The notes: generated from the letters alone by a model not told the origin. A stretch of DNA of 64,000 nt from Maribacter stanieri (GCF_900112245.1 NZ_FOYX01000003.1:558001-622000); one strand, 5' to 3'; positions 41,876 to 51,329 are shown, numbered from the stretch's first letter. Made by a program: numbers and translations.

Positions 41876-44536
41876 ATGGAAGAAAATGACGATTTAAACG
41901 AGGAGAATAACGATAATCTTTCAGAGGATAATAATGTTGATGCGGAACCGACCGATGCTCTAACAAGAGTATCTGGTATGTATAAGGATTGGTTTCTTGA
42001 CTATGCTTCTTATGTTATTTTAGAACGTGCTGTACCAGCTATCGAAGATGGTTTTAAACCTGTTCAACGTAGAATTATGCACTCCTTAAAGGAGTTGGAT
42101 GATGGTAGATATAACAAGGTAGCCAATGTTGTAGGTCATACAATGCAGTACCACCCACATGGTGATGCTAGTATTGCTGATGCTATGGTGCAAATTGGTC
42201 AAAAGGATTTGCTGATAGACACTCAAGGAAACTGGGGTAACATTCTAACAGGAGATCGTGCAGCTGCATCTAGGTATATTGAGGCTAGACTCTCTAAATT
42301 TGCTTTAGAGGTTATTTTTAGCCCTAAAATTACAGAATGGCAATCATCCTATGATGGTAGAAAGAAAGAGCCTGTAAATCTTCCAGTTAAATTTCCTCTG
42401 TTACTGGCACAAGGTGCAGAAGGTATTGCCGTTGGTTTATCTACCAAAGTACTTTCGCATAATTTTGTAGAGCTAATTGATGCTTCAATCAAACACCTAA
42501 AAGGACAGCGATTTAAGATTTATCCAGATTTTCCAACAGCAGGTATTATAGATGTTACAAACTATAATGATGGACTAAGAGGTGGTAAAATACGAGTTCG
42601 TGCAAAGATCGCTCAATTAGATAAGAATACGCTAGTAATCAATGAAATACCATATGGTACTAATACTGGTAGTTTAATAGATTCTATTTTAAAGGCCAAT
42701 GATAAGGGCAAGATAAAAATTAAAAAAATTGAGGATAACACAGCGGCAGATGTTGAGATTTTAATACATCTTCCTTCTGGGATATCACCAGATAAAACAA
42801 TAGATGCCCTTTATGCTTTTACCGCTTGCGAATCTTCAATTTCACCGCTTGGTTGTATTATAGAAGATAATAAGCCATTGTTTATCGGTGTTACGGAAAT
42901 GCTTAAAAGGTCTACTGATTCAACAGTGGAATTGTTAAAGCGAGAGTTAGAGATTCAATTGAAGGAATTGGAAGAGCATTGGCATTTTGCTTCTTTAGAG
43001 CGAATTTTTATTGAAAATCGTATCTACCGTGATATTGAAGAAGAGGAGACTTGGGAAGGCGTTATCAAGGCAATAGATAAAGGTTTAGCACCTTTTACTA
43101 AACATTTAAAACGAGCCGTTACAGAGGAGGATATTACCAGGCTTACAGAAATACGTATTAAGAGGATTTCTAAATTCGATTTGGACAAAGCACAGCAATA
43201 TTTAGAAAGTCTTCAAGAGCGAATTGCAGAGGTAAAACATCATTTGGCGAACCTGATTGAGTTTGCAATAAATTATTTCAAAAATCTTAAGGAAACTTAC
43301 GGTAAGGAAAGAGGACGTTTAACCGAAATTAGAATTTTTGATGATATTGAAGCTACTAAAGTAGCTATAAGGAATACCAAGCTCTATGTAAATAGGGAAG
43401 AAGGCTTCGTTGGCACTTCTTTAAAGAAAGACGAATATGTAACGGACTGTAGTGATATTGATGATATTATTGTTATTACCAATGAGGGTAAAATGATGGT
43501 GTCAAAAGTTGATTCTAAAATTTTTGTGGGTAAGGGAATTATTCACGTAGCCGTATTTAAGAAGAAAGATAAGCGTACTACTTATAATTTAGTTTATAAA
43601 GATGGTAAGGGCGGTGCAACGTACATAAAGCGATTTAATGTTACGAGTATTACTAGAGATAGACTTTATGATTTAACTACAGGAAAAGCTGGTTCCCAAG
43701 TATTGTATTTCACTGCCAACCCTAACGGAGAAGCAGAAGTTATTACTGTTTTACTTCGTCAAGTGGGTAGTATTAAAAAACTGAAATGGGATATAGATTT
43801 CTCTGATGTTCTTATTAAAGGAAGAGCTTCTAAAGGTAATATAGTCACTAAGTATTCTGTAAAACGAATTGAGTTAAAGGAGAAAGGTGTATCTACATTA
43901 AAGCCAAGGAAGATTTGGTTCGATGATGTTGTACGTAGATTGAATGTTGATGGAAGGGGTGAGTTGTTAGGTGAATTTAAAGGTGATGATCTTTTATTGG
44001 TGATTAATCAGAAAGGGGTCGTTAAGACATTTTTACCTGTGTTGACTTCTCACTTTGATGATGATATGATCGTATTGGAAAAATGGATACCTGAAAAACC
44101 AATTTCGGCTATTTATTGGGAAGGTGAAAAAGAACGTTTTTATGTAAAAAGGTTCTTGGTGGAAAGCGAAAATAAAGAGGAATCATTTATTTCTGAACAT
44201 CCAAAATCATATTTAGAGTTGGTTTCAACAGATTGGAGACCAATGGTTGAAATTGAATTTCCTAAACCAAGAGGTAGGGATGCTAAAGAAAATGAATCTG
44301 TTGATATTGAAGATTTTATATCGGTTAAAGGAATAAAAGCTTTAGGTAATCAATTCATTACTGAAAAGGTGAAAAACATCAATTTACTGGAGCCTTTGCC
44401 TTTTGAGCCGGTAGCGCCTGAACAACCTGAGAATATAGAGGTAGTAGATGAGGAGTCTCTAACATCTAACGATGAAAATGAAAAATCGAAGGATGGGAAA
44501 GACCCTTCGGCAGATGAACCTACATTATTTGATTAG
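41876..44536 (+). CDS. parC: DNA topoisomerase IV subunit A
   Basis: The 886-residue breakage-reunion subunit has an acidic N-terminal tail (1-27), the winged-helix region around RRIMHSLKELDDGRYN, and the catalytic tyrosine Y134 in AAASRYIEARLSK, in the usual ParC/GyrA context of QGNWGNILTGD. The C-terminal region (about 500-840) is beta-pinwheel-like; the extreme C-terminus is acidic. Its start follows parE by 25 bases, so they are co-transcribed. mscL follows within nine bases. Confidence 0.95.
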   Translation: MEENDDLNEENNDNLSEDNNVDAEPTDALTRVSGMYKDWFLDYASYVILERAVPAIEDGFKPVQRRIMHSLKELDDGRYNKVANVVGHTMQYHPHGDASIADAMVQIGQKDLLIDTQGNWGNILTGDRAAASRYIEARLSKFALEVIFSPKITEWQSSYDGRKKEPVNLPVKFPLLLAQGAEGIAVGLSTKVLSHNFVELIDASIKHLKGQRFKIYPDFPTAGIIDVTNYNDGLRGGKIRVRAKIAQLDKNTLVINEIPYGTNTGSLIDSILKANDKGKIKIKKIEDNTAADVEILIHLPSGISPDKTIDALYAFTACESSISPLGCIIEDNKPLFIGVTEMLKRSTDSTVELLKRELEIQLKELEEHWHFASLERIFIENRIYRDIEEEETWEGVIKAIDKGLAPFTKHLKRAVTEEDITRLTEIRIKRISKFDLDKAQQYLESLQERIAEVKHHLANLIEFAINYFKNLKETYGKERGRLTEIRIFDDIEATKVAIRNTKLYVNREEGFVGTSLKKDEYVTDCSDIDDIIVITNEGKMMVSKVDSKIFVGKGIIHVAVFKKKDKRTTYNLVYKDGKGGATYIKRFNVTSITRDRLYDLTTGKAGSQVLYFTANPNGEAEVITVLLRQVGSIKKLKWDIDFSDVLIKGRASKGNIVTKYSVKRIELKEKGVSTLKPRKIWFDDVVRRLNVDGRGELLGEFKGDDLLLVINQKGVVKTFLPVLTSHFDDDMIVLEKWIPEKPISAIYWEGEKERFYVKRFLVESENKEESFISEHPKSYLELVSTDWRPMVEIEFPKPRGRDAKENESVDIEDFISVKGIKALGNQFITEKVKNINLLEPLPFEPVAPEQPENIEVVDEESLTSNDENEKSKDGKDPSADEPTLFD

Positions 44537-44544
44537 TCGTTTTT

Positions 44545-44973
44545 ATGAAGAATTTTTTTCAAGAGTTTAAGAATTTTGCCATCAAGGGCAATATGATCGA
44601 TCTCGCAGTAGGTATAATAATCGGTACTGCGTTTAACAAAGTGGTTAGTACAATTGTTTCCGCTATTATTATGCCCCCGCTTTCCTTATTAACTGACGAT
44701 GTTAATCTTTCCAATAAGAAATGGATTCTTAGAGAGGCGGGCGAAAAGGTTGAAGAGGTAGCGATAGGTTATGGAGAATTAATAGAGTCCTTAATTGATT
44801 TTGGAATAATTGCATTTACCATTTTTGTAATGGTGAAATTTATAAATAGGTTTAAGGAAAAGTCAGAAGACCCTACGAATAAGGAAGTTGAAACACCTAA
44901 GAACATAGTATTGTTGTCAAGTATGGAAAAATTGCTAAAAGAACAGAATGCTATATTAAAAGGAAAGAAATAA
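44545..44973 (+). CDS. mscL: Large-conductance mechanosensitive channel
   Basis: The 142-residue membrane channel starts MKNFFQEFKNFAIKGNMIDL and runs into the pore helix AVGIIIGTAFNKVVSTIVSA. The second helix (about 78-100) follows a periplasmic loop, and the C-terminal amphipathic bundle is LLSSMEKLLKEQNAIL. It releases solutes when membrane tension rises. It lies nine bases after parC and probably shares its transcript. Confidence 0.95.
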   Translation: MKNFFQEFKNFAIKGNMIDLAVGIIIGTAFNKVVSTIVSAIIMPPLSLLTDDVNLSNKKWILREAGEKVEEVAIGYGELIESLIDFGIIAFTIFVMVKFINRFKEKSEDPTNKEVETPKNIVLLSSMEKLLKEQNAILKGKK

Positions 44974-45082
44974 GAATAACTGTTTAATTATTGAGATGCC
45001 TTATTTCAATATAGAGAGTTAAGATTAGACAACTTTAAAGAATAGTTGGTTTTATAACTACCTTTACAAAAATTTTGAATTA

Positions 45083-46039
45083 ATGGATTTTACTAACCCG
45101 CTGGTATACGGTGCACCGGCTTTCATTGCTTTTATTTTATTAGAATTAACCTACAGCAAAACCCATGGAGATGATGATCTTTATGATTGGAAAGATTTTG
45201 CTGCTAGTAGTGTAATGGGTATTGGCTCGGCAATTATTGGACCTTTATTAAAAGTTATTTTGTTAGTTGTTCTTTTTGAATATGCTTATGAGTTTTTCAA
45301 TCCTATGGTAGATGGGGTTAGAACTAACATAATGGGCTATAAATCGTTTGGCTATGCATGGTACGTTTGGTTACTGTGTCAATTAGCGGATGATTTTACC
45401 TATTATTGGTTCCATCGAGCAAATCATGAAATTCGTATTCTTTGGGCAGCACATATAGTACATCATTCTTCGGATAACTTTAATCTTGGTACTGCAATCC
45501 GTAATGGATGGTTTACCTTATTGTACAAGCCTTTTTTCTATGTATGGATGCCTATCATTGGATTTCCGGTAGAAATGGTAGTGGTTTGTTTGGCAATTGA
45601 ATCTTTTTGGCAATTTCAGCTACATTCTCAGTATGTACCCAAAATGGGATTCATTGAAAAAATATTCAATACACATACAATGCATCAAGTGCACCACGCT
45701 CAAAATGTGGAGTATTTAGATAAGAATCACGGTGGTTTTTTAAACTTTTTCGATAAGATTTTTGGAACCTGGAAAGAGTATGATGAAGAGATTGATGTGA
45801 AATTTGGTGTTATTCATGCGCCTAATTCTAACAACCCTATCGTAATACTTACGCATGAGTTTAAAGATATTTGGGCAGATGTAAAAAAGTCTAAAAAGTT
45901 AAGTCATAAATTAATGTACATTTTTGGACCTCCAGGCTGGAGTCATGATGGTAGTACAATGACCGTAAAGCAGCAACAACGCTTGTTTAAAGAACAAAAA
46001 GAAGCAAACCCAAAGGTTGCTTTTAATAGACCGAATTAA
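45083..46039 (+). CDS. Sterol desaturase/fatty acid hydroxylase family protein
   Basis: The 318-residue membrane protein has the di-iron histidine boxes FHRANHE, AAHIVHHSS and HQVHHAQN, preceded by hydrophobic segments (about 10-20, 42-70, 93-110, 150-175). These mark the fatty acid hydroxylase superfamily, which uses two irons and O2 to hydroxylate lipids in the membrane. A specific substrate cannot be read. It is monocistronic, with a 16-bp-stem terminator after it. Confidence 0.9.
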   Translation: MDFTNPLVYGAPAFIAFILLELTYSKTHGDDDLYDWKDFAASSVMGIGSAIIGPLLKVILLVVLFEYAYEFFNPMVDGVRTNIMGYKSFGYAWYVWLLCQLADDFTYYWFHRANHEIRILWAAHIVHHSSDNFNLGTAIRNGWFTLLYKPFFYVWMPIIGFPVEMVVVCLAIESFWQFQLHSQYVPKMGFIEKIFNTHTMHQVHHAQNVEYLDKNHGGFLNFFDKIFGTWKEYDEEIDVKFGVIHAPNSNNPIVILTHEFKDIWADVKKSKKLSHKLMYIFGPPGWSHDGSTMTVKQQQRLFKEQKEANPKVAFNRPN

Positions 46040-46054
46040 GGTTGATTAATTTAT

Positions 46055-46089
46055 ATAAAAAAGGGAGGCTGAAAGCCTCCCTTTTTTAT
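46055..46089. terminator. Bidirectional intrinsic terminator
   Basis: Perfect 16-bp arms (core AAAAAAGGGAGGCT) with a 3-nt GAA loop separate the convergent hydroxylase-family and Gfo/Idh genes. Confidence 0.93.
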
Positions 46090-46110
46090 GCGCATTATTT
46101 ATATTAGATT

Positions 46111-47580
46111 TTAAACTTCCCAACCTTTTCTATATGTTCTACCAACAAATAGGTTGGCTTCTTCCATATTCGTTATTCTCATATTTTCTCCATCCCACAG
46201 TAGTTTTTTACGAGCAAAGAATTCCATAGCACCTTCAGAATTCTCTCGTTGAAGCATGTAACTTCTAATCGCTAAATTACCCATAAGTACTGTTTCTGTC
46301 ATTGGTCCGGCGTAATCAAAAGAGGATGTTAGATTTAGGTGCTCATCACTGCCAAAACCGGCTTTACAAGCGTCTATCCATTTACGTTGATGGCCATACT
46401 CTGGCTCTAAATTCTCTTCGACTTCAGGTCCAAACTCAGTGGTTCCATCGTTAAGATATAATTTTGGCATTAAAGGAGAGCTATCGTTAATATTAGTGGA
46501 GATGATTCCTTTTTCACCAATGATTAATACACCGTTAGCACTTTCTTTGCCGCCTATATCATCATTTGCAGGAATAATGTCTGGATGTGATGGACGGATA
46601 CCACCATCGCTCCATGTCATTTCAATAGGTGATTTTGATTTGTCTGTAGCATTAAAGTGCAAGGTTATGAAAGAAGAAGGGGGACAGCCTTCTGGGTAGT
46701 AATCTGGGGTCCACATTTTTGAAAATACTGATGCAACACTACATTCTGCATCCGTAGGGTACTTTAAATTTAATGTTCTAAAAGGTATATCTATTAAGTG
46801 GCAGCCAACATCGCCAAGGGCTCCTGTTCCAAAATCCCACCAACCTCTCCAATTAAAAGGGTGTAGGTTGGGTACAAATTCCCTTTCGGTTGCAGGTCCT
46901 AGCCATAAGTCCCAATTTAGAGCATCGGGTTTAAGGCTTGCATCTGGTTTGGGCATTTCAATTCCTTGCGGCCAAACGGGTCTATTGGTCCATACTTGTA
47001 CTTTTGATACCGCACCTATTTTATCCTCATCTATCCATTGTTGCACCATACCAAGAAGTGGATTGGATCCGCCTTGATTTCCCATTTGAGTGACAATTTT
47101 GTTGGTTCTTGCCATTTGGGTTAGCGCTCTGGCTTCTTTAATGTTATGTGTCATGGGTTTTTGCACGTAAACATGTATGCCGCGCTCCATAGCCCATTTT
47201 GCTGCGGGACCATGTATATGATCTGGCGTAGAAATTGTTACGGCATCTATGTTTTTCTTCTTGTCTAACATTACCCTAAAATCATCATATAATTTTGCCT
47301 TTGGGAAGTTTTCAATGCTTTTTGCCGCACTTCCTGAAAAATCTACATCACATAAAGCTGCTACACGCTCTCTACCATTAACAGATGCGTTCTTTATATC
47401 GCTAATACCTTTTCCTCCGGCTCCAATAGCGGCAATGTTTAAACGGTCGCTAGGGGATATAAACCCAGGTCCGCCTAATACATGTCTTGGTACTATAAAA
47501 ATAGAACTTGCCAAGGCAGATTTTTTCACAAAACTGCGTCGGTTAATTTTAGCTGGATTTATCTTTTTGTTGTCTTTCAT
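46111..47580 (-). CDS. Gfo/Idh/MocA family oxidoreductase with Tat signal
   Basis: The 489-residue protein has the Tat motif NRRSFVKKSALASS, NAD-binding IAAIGAGGKG (around 49-58), the family signature YVQKPMTHNI (around 137) and GALGDVGCHLIDIPFRTLNL. The long C-terminal half fits the larger bacterial type that acts on sugars or glycosides in the periplasm. It differs markedly from the 378-residue family member at 13798. No sugar-catabolic genes lie next to it. Its start lies after the terminator of terC, so it has its own promoter, not identified here. Confidence 0.88.
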   Translation of the reverse strand: MKDNKKINPAKINRRSFVKKSALASSIFIVPRHVLGGPGFISPSDRLNIAAIGAGGKGISDIKNASVNGRERVAALCDVDFSGSAAKSIENFPKAKLYDDFRVMLDKKKNIDAVTISTPDHIHGPAAKWAMERGIHVYVQKPMTHNIKEARALTQMARTNKIVTQMGNQGGSNPLLGMVQQWIDEDKIGAVSKVQVWTNRPVWPQGIEMPKPDASLKPDALNWDLWLGPATEREFVPNLHPFNWRGWWDFGTGALGDVGCHLIDIPFRTLNLKYPTDAECSVASVFSKMWTPDYYPEGCPPSSFITLHFNATDKSKSPIEMTWSDGGIRPSHPDIIPANDDIGGKESANGVLIIGEKGIISTNINDSSPLMPKLYLNDGTTEFGPEVEENLEPEYGHQRKWIDACKAGFGSDEHLNLTSSFDYAGPMTETVLMGNLAIRSYMLQRENSEGAMEFFARKKLLWDGENMRITNMEEANLFVGRTYRKGWEV

Positions 47581-47623
47581 GATTGTTCTTGGTTAAAAGT
47601 TGAATGGTGTAACCAAGATACAT

Positions 47624-47671
47624 AAAAGCCCCTTGTAAAGCAATCGTGAAACAATTGATTACAAGGGGCTT
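47624..47671 (-). terminator. Terminator-like hairpin after terC
   Basis: Perfect 13-bp arms (AAGCCCCTTGTAA at 47626-47638 and its complement at 47659-47671) enclose a smaller CAAT/ATTG stem. On the minus strand it is followed by a short T tract. It lies between terC and the Gfo/Idh gene. Confidence 0.75.
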
Positions 47672-47693
47672 AAGTGGTTGATGAAAAGTAAAT

Positions 47694-48503
47694 TTATTCC
47701 TCTATTTCCCCAACGTTTTTTTTATTCTTCTTCATTCGTAAATCAAAAAATTCTACCATTAAAGAAAAGGCAATAGTAAAGTATAGGTAGCCTTTAGGTA
47801 TTGTACCTGCTTCATTACCAAATACAACCAAATGGCTTAGATGTGCAGATTCTGCTATTAACATAAAGCCAATTAGAATTAAAAATGACAATCCTAATAT
47901 TTGAATTGATGGATGTCTATTTACAAACTCTCCAACAGGGTTTGCGAATAGCATCATTATAATTACAGATATTACTACAGCTACAATCATTAGCACAAGG
48001 GCATCATTAGGATTGGGCGATATTCCGTTAGTCATACCAATAGCGGTAAGTATAGAATCAAAAGAGAATACTATGTTTATTACGGTTATTTGAAGTATGG
48101 CATTAGTTAATGAGGTTGATCTGGCTTTTTTTACTTCGCGCTCATCATGTCCTTTATCTTCTACTTTTTCATGAATTTCCTTGGTGCTTTTATAGAGTAA
48201 AAATAAACCACCGAGAAATAAGATTATTCCTTGTCCGCTAATTCCTCCGCTAATCCAATCGCTATCAAATACCCAAAAAGGTTTTTTCATTGATGTAAGT
48301 AATGATATACCAAAGAGCAATACAATTCGCATTGCCATGGCTAGAACCAATCCTAAGCTTGTCGCCTTTTTTCTTTGGTTGGGCTCAAGCTTTCCTGCTG
48401 CAATTGATATGAAAATTATATTATCTATTCCTAATACAATTTCTAGAAAAGTTAATGTGAGCAAAGCGATCCAAGCATCTGGATTTGTGAAAATTTCGAA
48501 CAT
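47694..48503 (-). CDS. TerC family integral membrane protein
   Basis: The 269-residue protein has about seven membrane helices and the TerC charged motifs LGIDNIIFISIAAGKL (around 24-39) and FSFDSILTAIG (around 146-156). TerC proteins are linked to tellurite resistance and, in better studied cases, to manganese export or metalation of exported enzymes. The C-terminus is lysine- and glutamate-rich. It is two bases from a small lipoprotein gene upstream on the same strand, and the two are likely co-transcribed. Confidence 0.92.
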   Translation of the reverse strand: MFEIFTNPDAWIALLTLTFLEIVLGIDNIIFISIAAGKLEPNQRKKATSLGLVLAMAMRIVLLFGISLLTSMKKPFWVFDSDWISGGISGQGIILFLGGLFLLYKSTKEIHEKVEDKGHDEREVKKARSTSLTNAILQITVINIVFSFDSILTAIGMTNGISPNPNDALVLMIVAVVISVIIMMLFANPVGEFVNRHPSIQILGLSFLILIGFMLIAESAHLSHLVVFGNEAGTIPKGYLYFTIAFSLMVEFFDLRMKKNKKNVGEIEE

Positions 48504-48505
48504 GG

Positions 48506-48883
48506 TTAGTTGATTTTTATAGCAGTTCCGGTTTTAACTACAAGCTTCTTATTAGGGTCTTTTACTGCACTTTTATATTCAAAGGTGTACGAAGAGTCCG
48601 TTGTGCTTATTATTTTATAATGTATGGCTGTTTTGCTGTGGATATCTTGTAGAACAAATTCGCAATCGTTAAACCAGCGGACGGTAGCGCTGTCAATTTT
48701 ATTCTCATAATAATCTACACTGTAGTCTTCGCTTCTGGCAAATTTGCCCTCTTTTTCTACACCGTCAACTTCGTAAGTGAATTTAAAAGTTCCTGTTTTA
48801 TATTTTTCACATTCGCGTTCAGGTTGATAACAAGAAGCTAGGAATATGCATAAAGCTGCTGTAGATAATAAGTTTTTCATCAT
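48506..48883 (-). CDS. Conserved hypothetical lipoprotein
   Basis: The 125-residue protein has a lipoprotein signal ending in FLASC (Cys18, preceding YQPERECEKYKTGTF). The rest forms a small beta domain with FKFTYEVDG, SVDYYENKIDSATVRWFNDC and YKIISTTDSSYTFEYKS. Similar proteins are sometimes mislabelled as DNA topoisomerase IV in databases because of neighbourhood effects; nothing in it supports that. The gene ends two bases before terC, with which it is probably co-transcribed. Confidence 0.72.
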   Translation of the reverse strand: MMKNLLSTAALCIFLASCYQPERECEKYKTGTFKFTYEVDGVEKEGKFARSEDYSVDYYENKIDSATVRWFNDCEFVLQDIHSKTAIHYKIISTTDSSYTFEYKSAVKDPNKKLVVKTGTAIKIN

Positions 48884-48954
48884 ATTGCAAAATAATGAAA
48901 ATAGGAGTGAAGTAATGATGAAATGGATAGAATAGTTTCTATGCTGAGAGAAAT

Positions 48955-49311
48955 TTATTTCTCTGTGTATGTTTTAAATGTTCCGTCAGTGTAAAACATG
49001 ACTATTCGTTCAAGTGTTTTATGATTAGAATTATGTTCAAATTGATTTTTGTTATTCGAAGAATGAATTTGATTTTTATTTTCAGACTTGGGGAAGTCAC
49101 CTTCACCGTACAGCAGCCATTGCAAATCGACTTCAGAAAATGCTTCATCAATTTTCATAATGAACTCTAAGCTGGGTTTATTTCTGCCGTTTAATAAATG
49201 TGAAATACTTGATCGTTGAACATCTATTAAATCTGCGAATGCAGCCGATGAAAGTTCCTTGTGAGCTAAAATTGTCTTTAACCTTAATATAAAAGATGTG
49301 GTGTCTAGCAT
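48955..49311 (-). CDS. XRE family transcriptional regulator
   Basis: The 118-residue protein has an N-terminal helix-turn-helix (about 8-65: LSSAAFADLIDVQRSSISHL, then NGRNKPSLEFIMKIDEAF) followed by LQWLLYGEGDFP, a typical lambda-repressor-like form. The C-terminal tail ends in ERIVMFYTDGTFKTYTEK, a short beta motif common in flavobacterial members. The gene faces away from the M14 peptidase gene at 49570. The half-site GTTTACAA overlaps its own -7 box, and the same motif forms a perfect palindrome before the peptidase gene, so autoregulation and control of the peptidase gene are likely. Confidence 0.88.
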   Translation of the reverse strand: MLDTTSFILRLKTILAHKELSSAAFADLIDVQRSSISHLLNGRNKPSLEFIMKIDEAFSEVDLQWLLYGEGDFPKSENKNQIHSSNNKNQFEHNSNHKTLERIVMFYTDGTFKTYTEK

Positions 49312-49324
49312 GTTTACAAAGTTA
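49312..49324 (-). promoter_or_regulatory. XRE gene promoter with operator half-site, near-leaderless
   Basis: The minus strand has a perfect -7 box, TAACTTTG (49317-49324), only five bases before the ATG at 49311. The half-site GTTTACAA (49312-49319) overlaps it, so binding would block polymerase. The message would be leaderless or nearly so. Confidence 0.55.
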
Positions 49325-49461
49325 ATATATTCTTTAATCTAGTTCTGTTATAAGTTTAATAAATAGGTGTTATACAGGTGTCATTTATCAAGTTTTGGTT
49401 TAAATAAAATATTATAACACACTGATTTAAAACATTTTAATACCAAAATTATTAAAAAAGT

Positions 49462-49547
49462 TAATTTTGTAAACTAAGGAAGCTTGTGTTCAGTTTAATT
49501 TCATTTGAAAATGTTTACAATTGTAAACTAAGGCTGTAGTATTTTTG
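49462..49547 (+). promoter_or_regulatory. Control region of the M14 peptidase gene: repeats, palindrome and -7 boxes
   Basis: The repeat TTGTAAACTAAGG occurs twice (49467-49479 and 49521-49533). The second copy completes the perfect 16-bp palindrome GTTTACAATTGTAAAC (49513-49528). Perfect -7 boxes, TAATTTTG (49462-49469) and TATTTTTG (49540-49547), are present. The palindrome covers the spacer between -33 and -7 of the second promoter. The divergent XRE regulator is the natural ligand. Confidence 0.65.
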
Positions 49548-49569
49548 CATTTATAAAAGTTGAGTGAAA

Positions 49570-50673
49570 ATGAAGGAATCAAATTATAGTGAGATTTATG
49601 TTTCTAATATTTTAGGGAGATATATTACGTATGACCATATAGATGAATTTATAAATGGCCTGCCCAGCACTTTTAAAATCGAAAAAGTAGGGGAGTCTGT
49701 ACGTGGAGAATCAATTAAAAGCATAACGTTTGGCAATGGACCAAAACGTATTTTAATGTGGTCTCAAATGCACGGTAATGAATCTACGACAACGAAGGCT
49801 GTAATTGATTTATTAAATTATTTAAAACGGAATGTTGCAGAAGTATCTGATATTTCAAACGCATGTACATTAAAAATTATTCCGATTTTAAATCCTGATG
49901 GAGCTCGAGATTATACGAGAGTCAATGCTAATAAAATTGATCTTAATAGGGATGCGCAAGATTTATCACAACCAGAGAGTCGTGTGCTAAGAAAGGTCTT
50001 TCAAGATTTTGAACCATACTTCTGCTTTAATTTACATGATCAGCGAACTATTTTTAATGTTGGGGAAACTAACAAGCCTGCTACAGTTTCTTTTTTGGCT
50101 CCAGCTTTTGACAAGGAACGTAACAATTCTCCATCACGAGAATTAAGTATGCAATTAATTGCAGCTATGAATAATAGGTTGCAAGAAGAGATTCCCGGTC
50201 AAGTAGGTAGGTATGATGATGGTTTTAATGCTAATTGTGTTGGTGATGCTTTTCAAATGAGTAAAACCCCTACTATTTTATTTGAAGCTGGTCATTATCA
50301 TGAAGATTATAATAGAGAGAAAACAAGAGCTTTCATATTTAAGGCTCTTTTAAAAGGTGTTTCTACTCTTTTAAACAACACAATTTCAGATTATAGTATA
50401 GAGCAGTACCTATCTATTCCCGAAAATGGAAAACAGTTTGTAGATGTAATAATTAAGAATGATGACTTTATTTCTAATCATTTAACCAATAGTAAAGCGG
50501 TTGCGATACAATATAAAGAGGTTTTAAATAAGGGCAAAGTTGAGTTTAGGCCAGAATTACATGTGTTTGAAAAGGAACCTAAAGAATTGTATGCGCATAA
50601 GACATTGAATTGCAACGATGAAAATGACCTTAAGTGGTTAAAAGAAAATGATTTATTGAATCTTCAACCGTGA
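49570..50673 (+). CDS. M14 family zinc carboxypeptidase-like protein
   Basis: The 367-residue protein has no signal peptide. Zinc ligands are in SQMHGNEST (His and Glu, around 70-74), NPDG and DLNRDAQD follow, and the third ligand is in NLHDQRTIF. A FEAGHYHED motif carries the probable catalytic glutamate. It is cytosolic, unlike the lipoprotein M14 at 378-1649, and probably acts on a cytosolic peptide or amide. A GTG two codons upstream is an alternative start. It is probably controlled by the divergent XRE regulator. Confidence 0.88.
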   Translation: MKESNYSEIYVSNILGRYITYDHIDEFINGLPSTFKIEKVGESVRGESIKSITFGNGPKRILMWSQMHGNESTTTKAVIDLLNYLKRNVAEVSDISNACTLKIIPILNPDGARDYTRVNANKIDLNRDAQDLSQPESRVLRKVFQDFEPYFCFNLHDQRTIFNVGETNKPATVSFLAPAFDKERNNSPSRELSMQLIAAMNNRLQEEIPGQVGRYDDGFNANCVGDAFQMSKTPTILFEAGHYHEDYNREKTRAFIFKALLKGVSTLLNNTISDYSIEQYLSIPENGKQFVDVIIKNDDFISNHLTNSKAVAIQYKEVLNKGKVEFRPELHVFEKEPKELYAHKTLNCNDENDLKWLKENDLLNLQP

Positions 50674-50764
50674 TATTCTTTGTCTTTTTTCTTTGAAAAG
50701 GTAAAATTGTTTACGTTTTCTATAAAAAAAACGAAGTTTCAATGAATTTAATGTGATTATTTTT

Positions 50765-50772
50765 TATTTTTG
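50765..50772 (+). promoter_or_regulatory. -7 promoter box for the Lrp/AsnC gene
   Basis: TATTTTTG is a perfect TAnnTTTG match, 17 bases before the ATG at 50790. No -33 element is clear. Confidence 0.5.
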
Positions 50773-50789
50773 GCAAAAATTTTACAACT

Positions 50790-51269
50790 ATGGGCAAAGT
50801 CAAATTAGACGAAATAGACCACCAAATTCTGGATATGTTGATTGACAACACCAGAACTCCTTTTACCGATATTGCAAAAAAACTACTTATATCTGCTGGT
50901 ACAGTGCATGTAAGAGTTAAGAAAATGGAGGAAGCAGGAATTATAAAAGGATCATCCCTTACTTTAGATTATGTAAAACTAGGATATGCTTTTATAGCTT
51001 ATGTTGGTATTTTTCTTGAAAAAACACATCAGACAAAATTTGTTCTTGAGCGTTTAAATCAAATACCTAATGTAACTATAGCACATATAACAACAGGGAA
51101 ATTTAATATTTTCTGTAAAATTAGAGCAAAGGATACTACACATGCCAAAAACATTATCTTCAAAATTGATGATATTGATGGTATTAGTAGAACTGAAACT
51201 ATGATTTCATTAGAAGAAAGCTTCAACGATAAAAAGCGTTTGATGCATACCATTTTTAATGAGTTATAA
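50790..51269 (+). CDS. Lrp/AsnC family transcriptional regulator
   Basis: The 159-residue protein has an N-terminal winged helix (LDEIDHQILDMLIDNTRTPF, around 5-24, then SAGTVHVRVKKMEEAGII) and a C-terminal RAM ligand domain (about 70-150, ending in ETMISLEES). Members sense amino acids and regulate their metabolism. The gene precedes a hairpin terminator and lies a few kilobases from proline and alanine dehydrogenase genes, but no operon links them. The ligand is unknown. Confidence 0.92.
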   Translation: MGKVKLDEIDHQILDMLIDNTRTPFTDIAKKLLISAGTVHVRVKKMEEAGIIKGSSLTLDYVKLGYAFIAYVGIFLEKTHQTKFVLERLNQIPNVTIAHITTGKFNIFCKIRAKDTTHAKNIIFKIDDIDGISRTETMISLEESFNDKKRLMHTIFNEL

Positions 51270-51296
51270 ATAACGGTTATTCAACTAACTTAAATA

Positions 51297-51329
51297 AAGC
51301 CCGGTTATCTTATATAATTGGGCTTTTTT
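51297..51329 (+). terminator. Intrinsic terminator after the Lrp/AsnC gene
   Basis: The stem AAGCCCGGTTAT pairs with ATAATTGGGCTT with two G-U pairs, and six T residues follow. Confidence 0.82.

Noticed and set aside
47249-47596. A 115-codon plus-strand frame over the start of the Gfo/Idh gene
   Set aside because: Antisense shadow of the Tat and NAD-binding region; no motif, no promoter.
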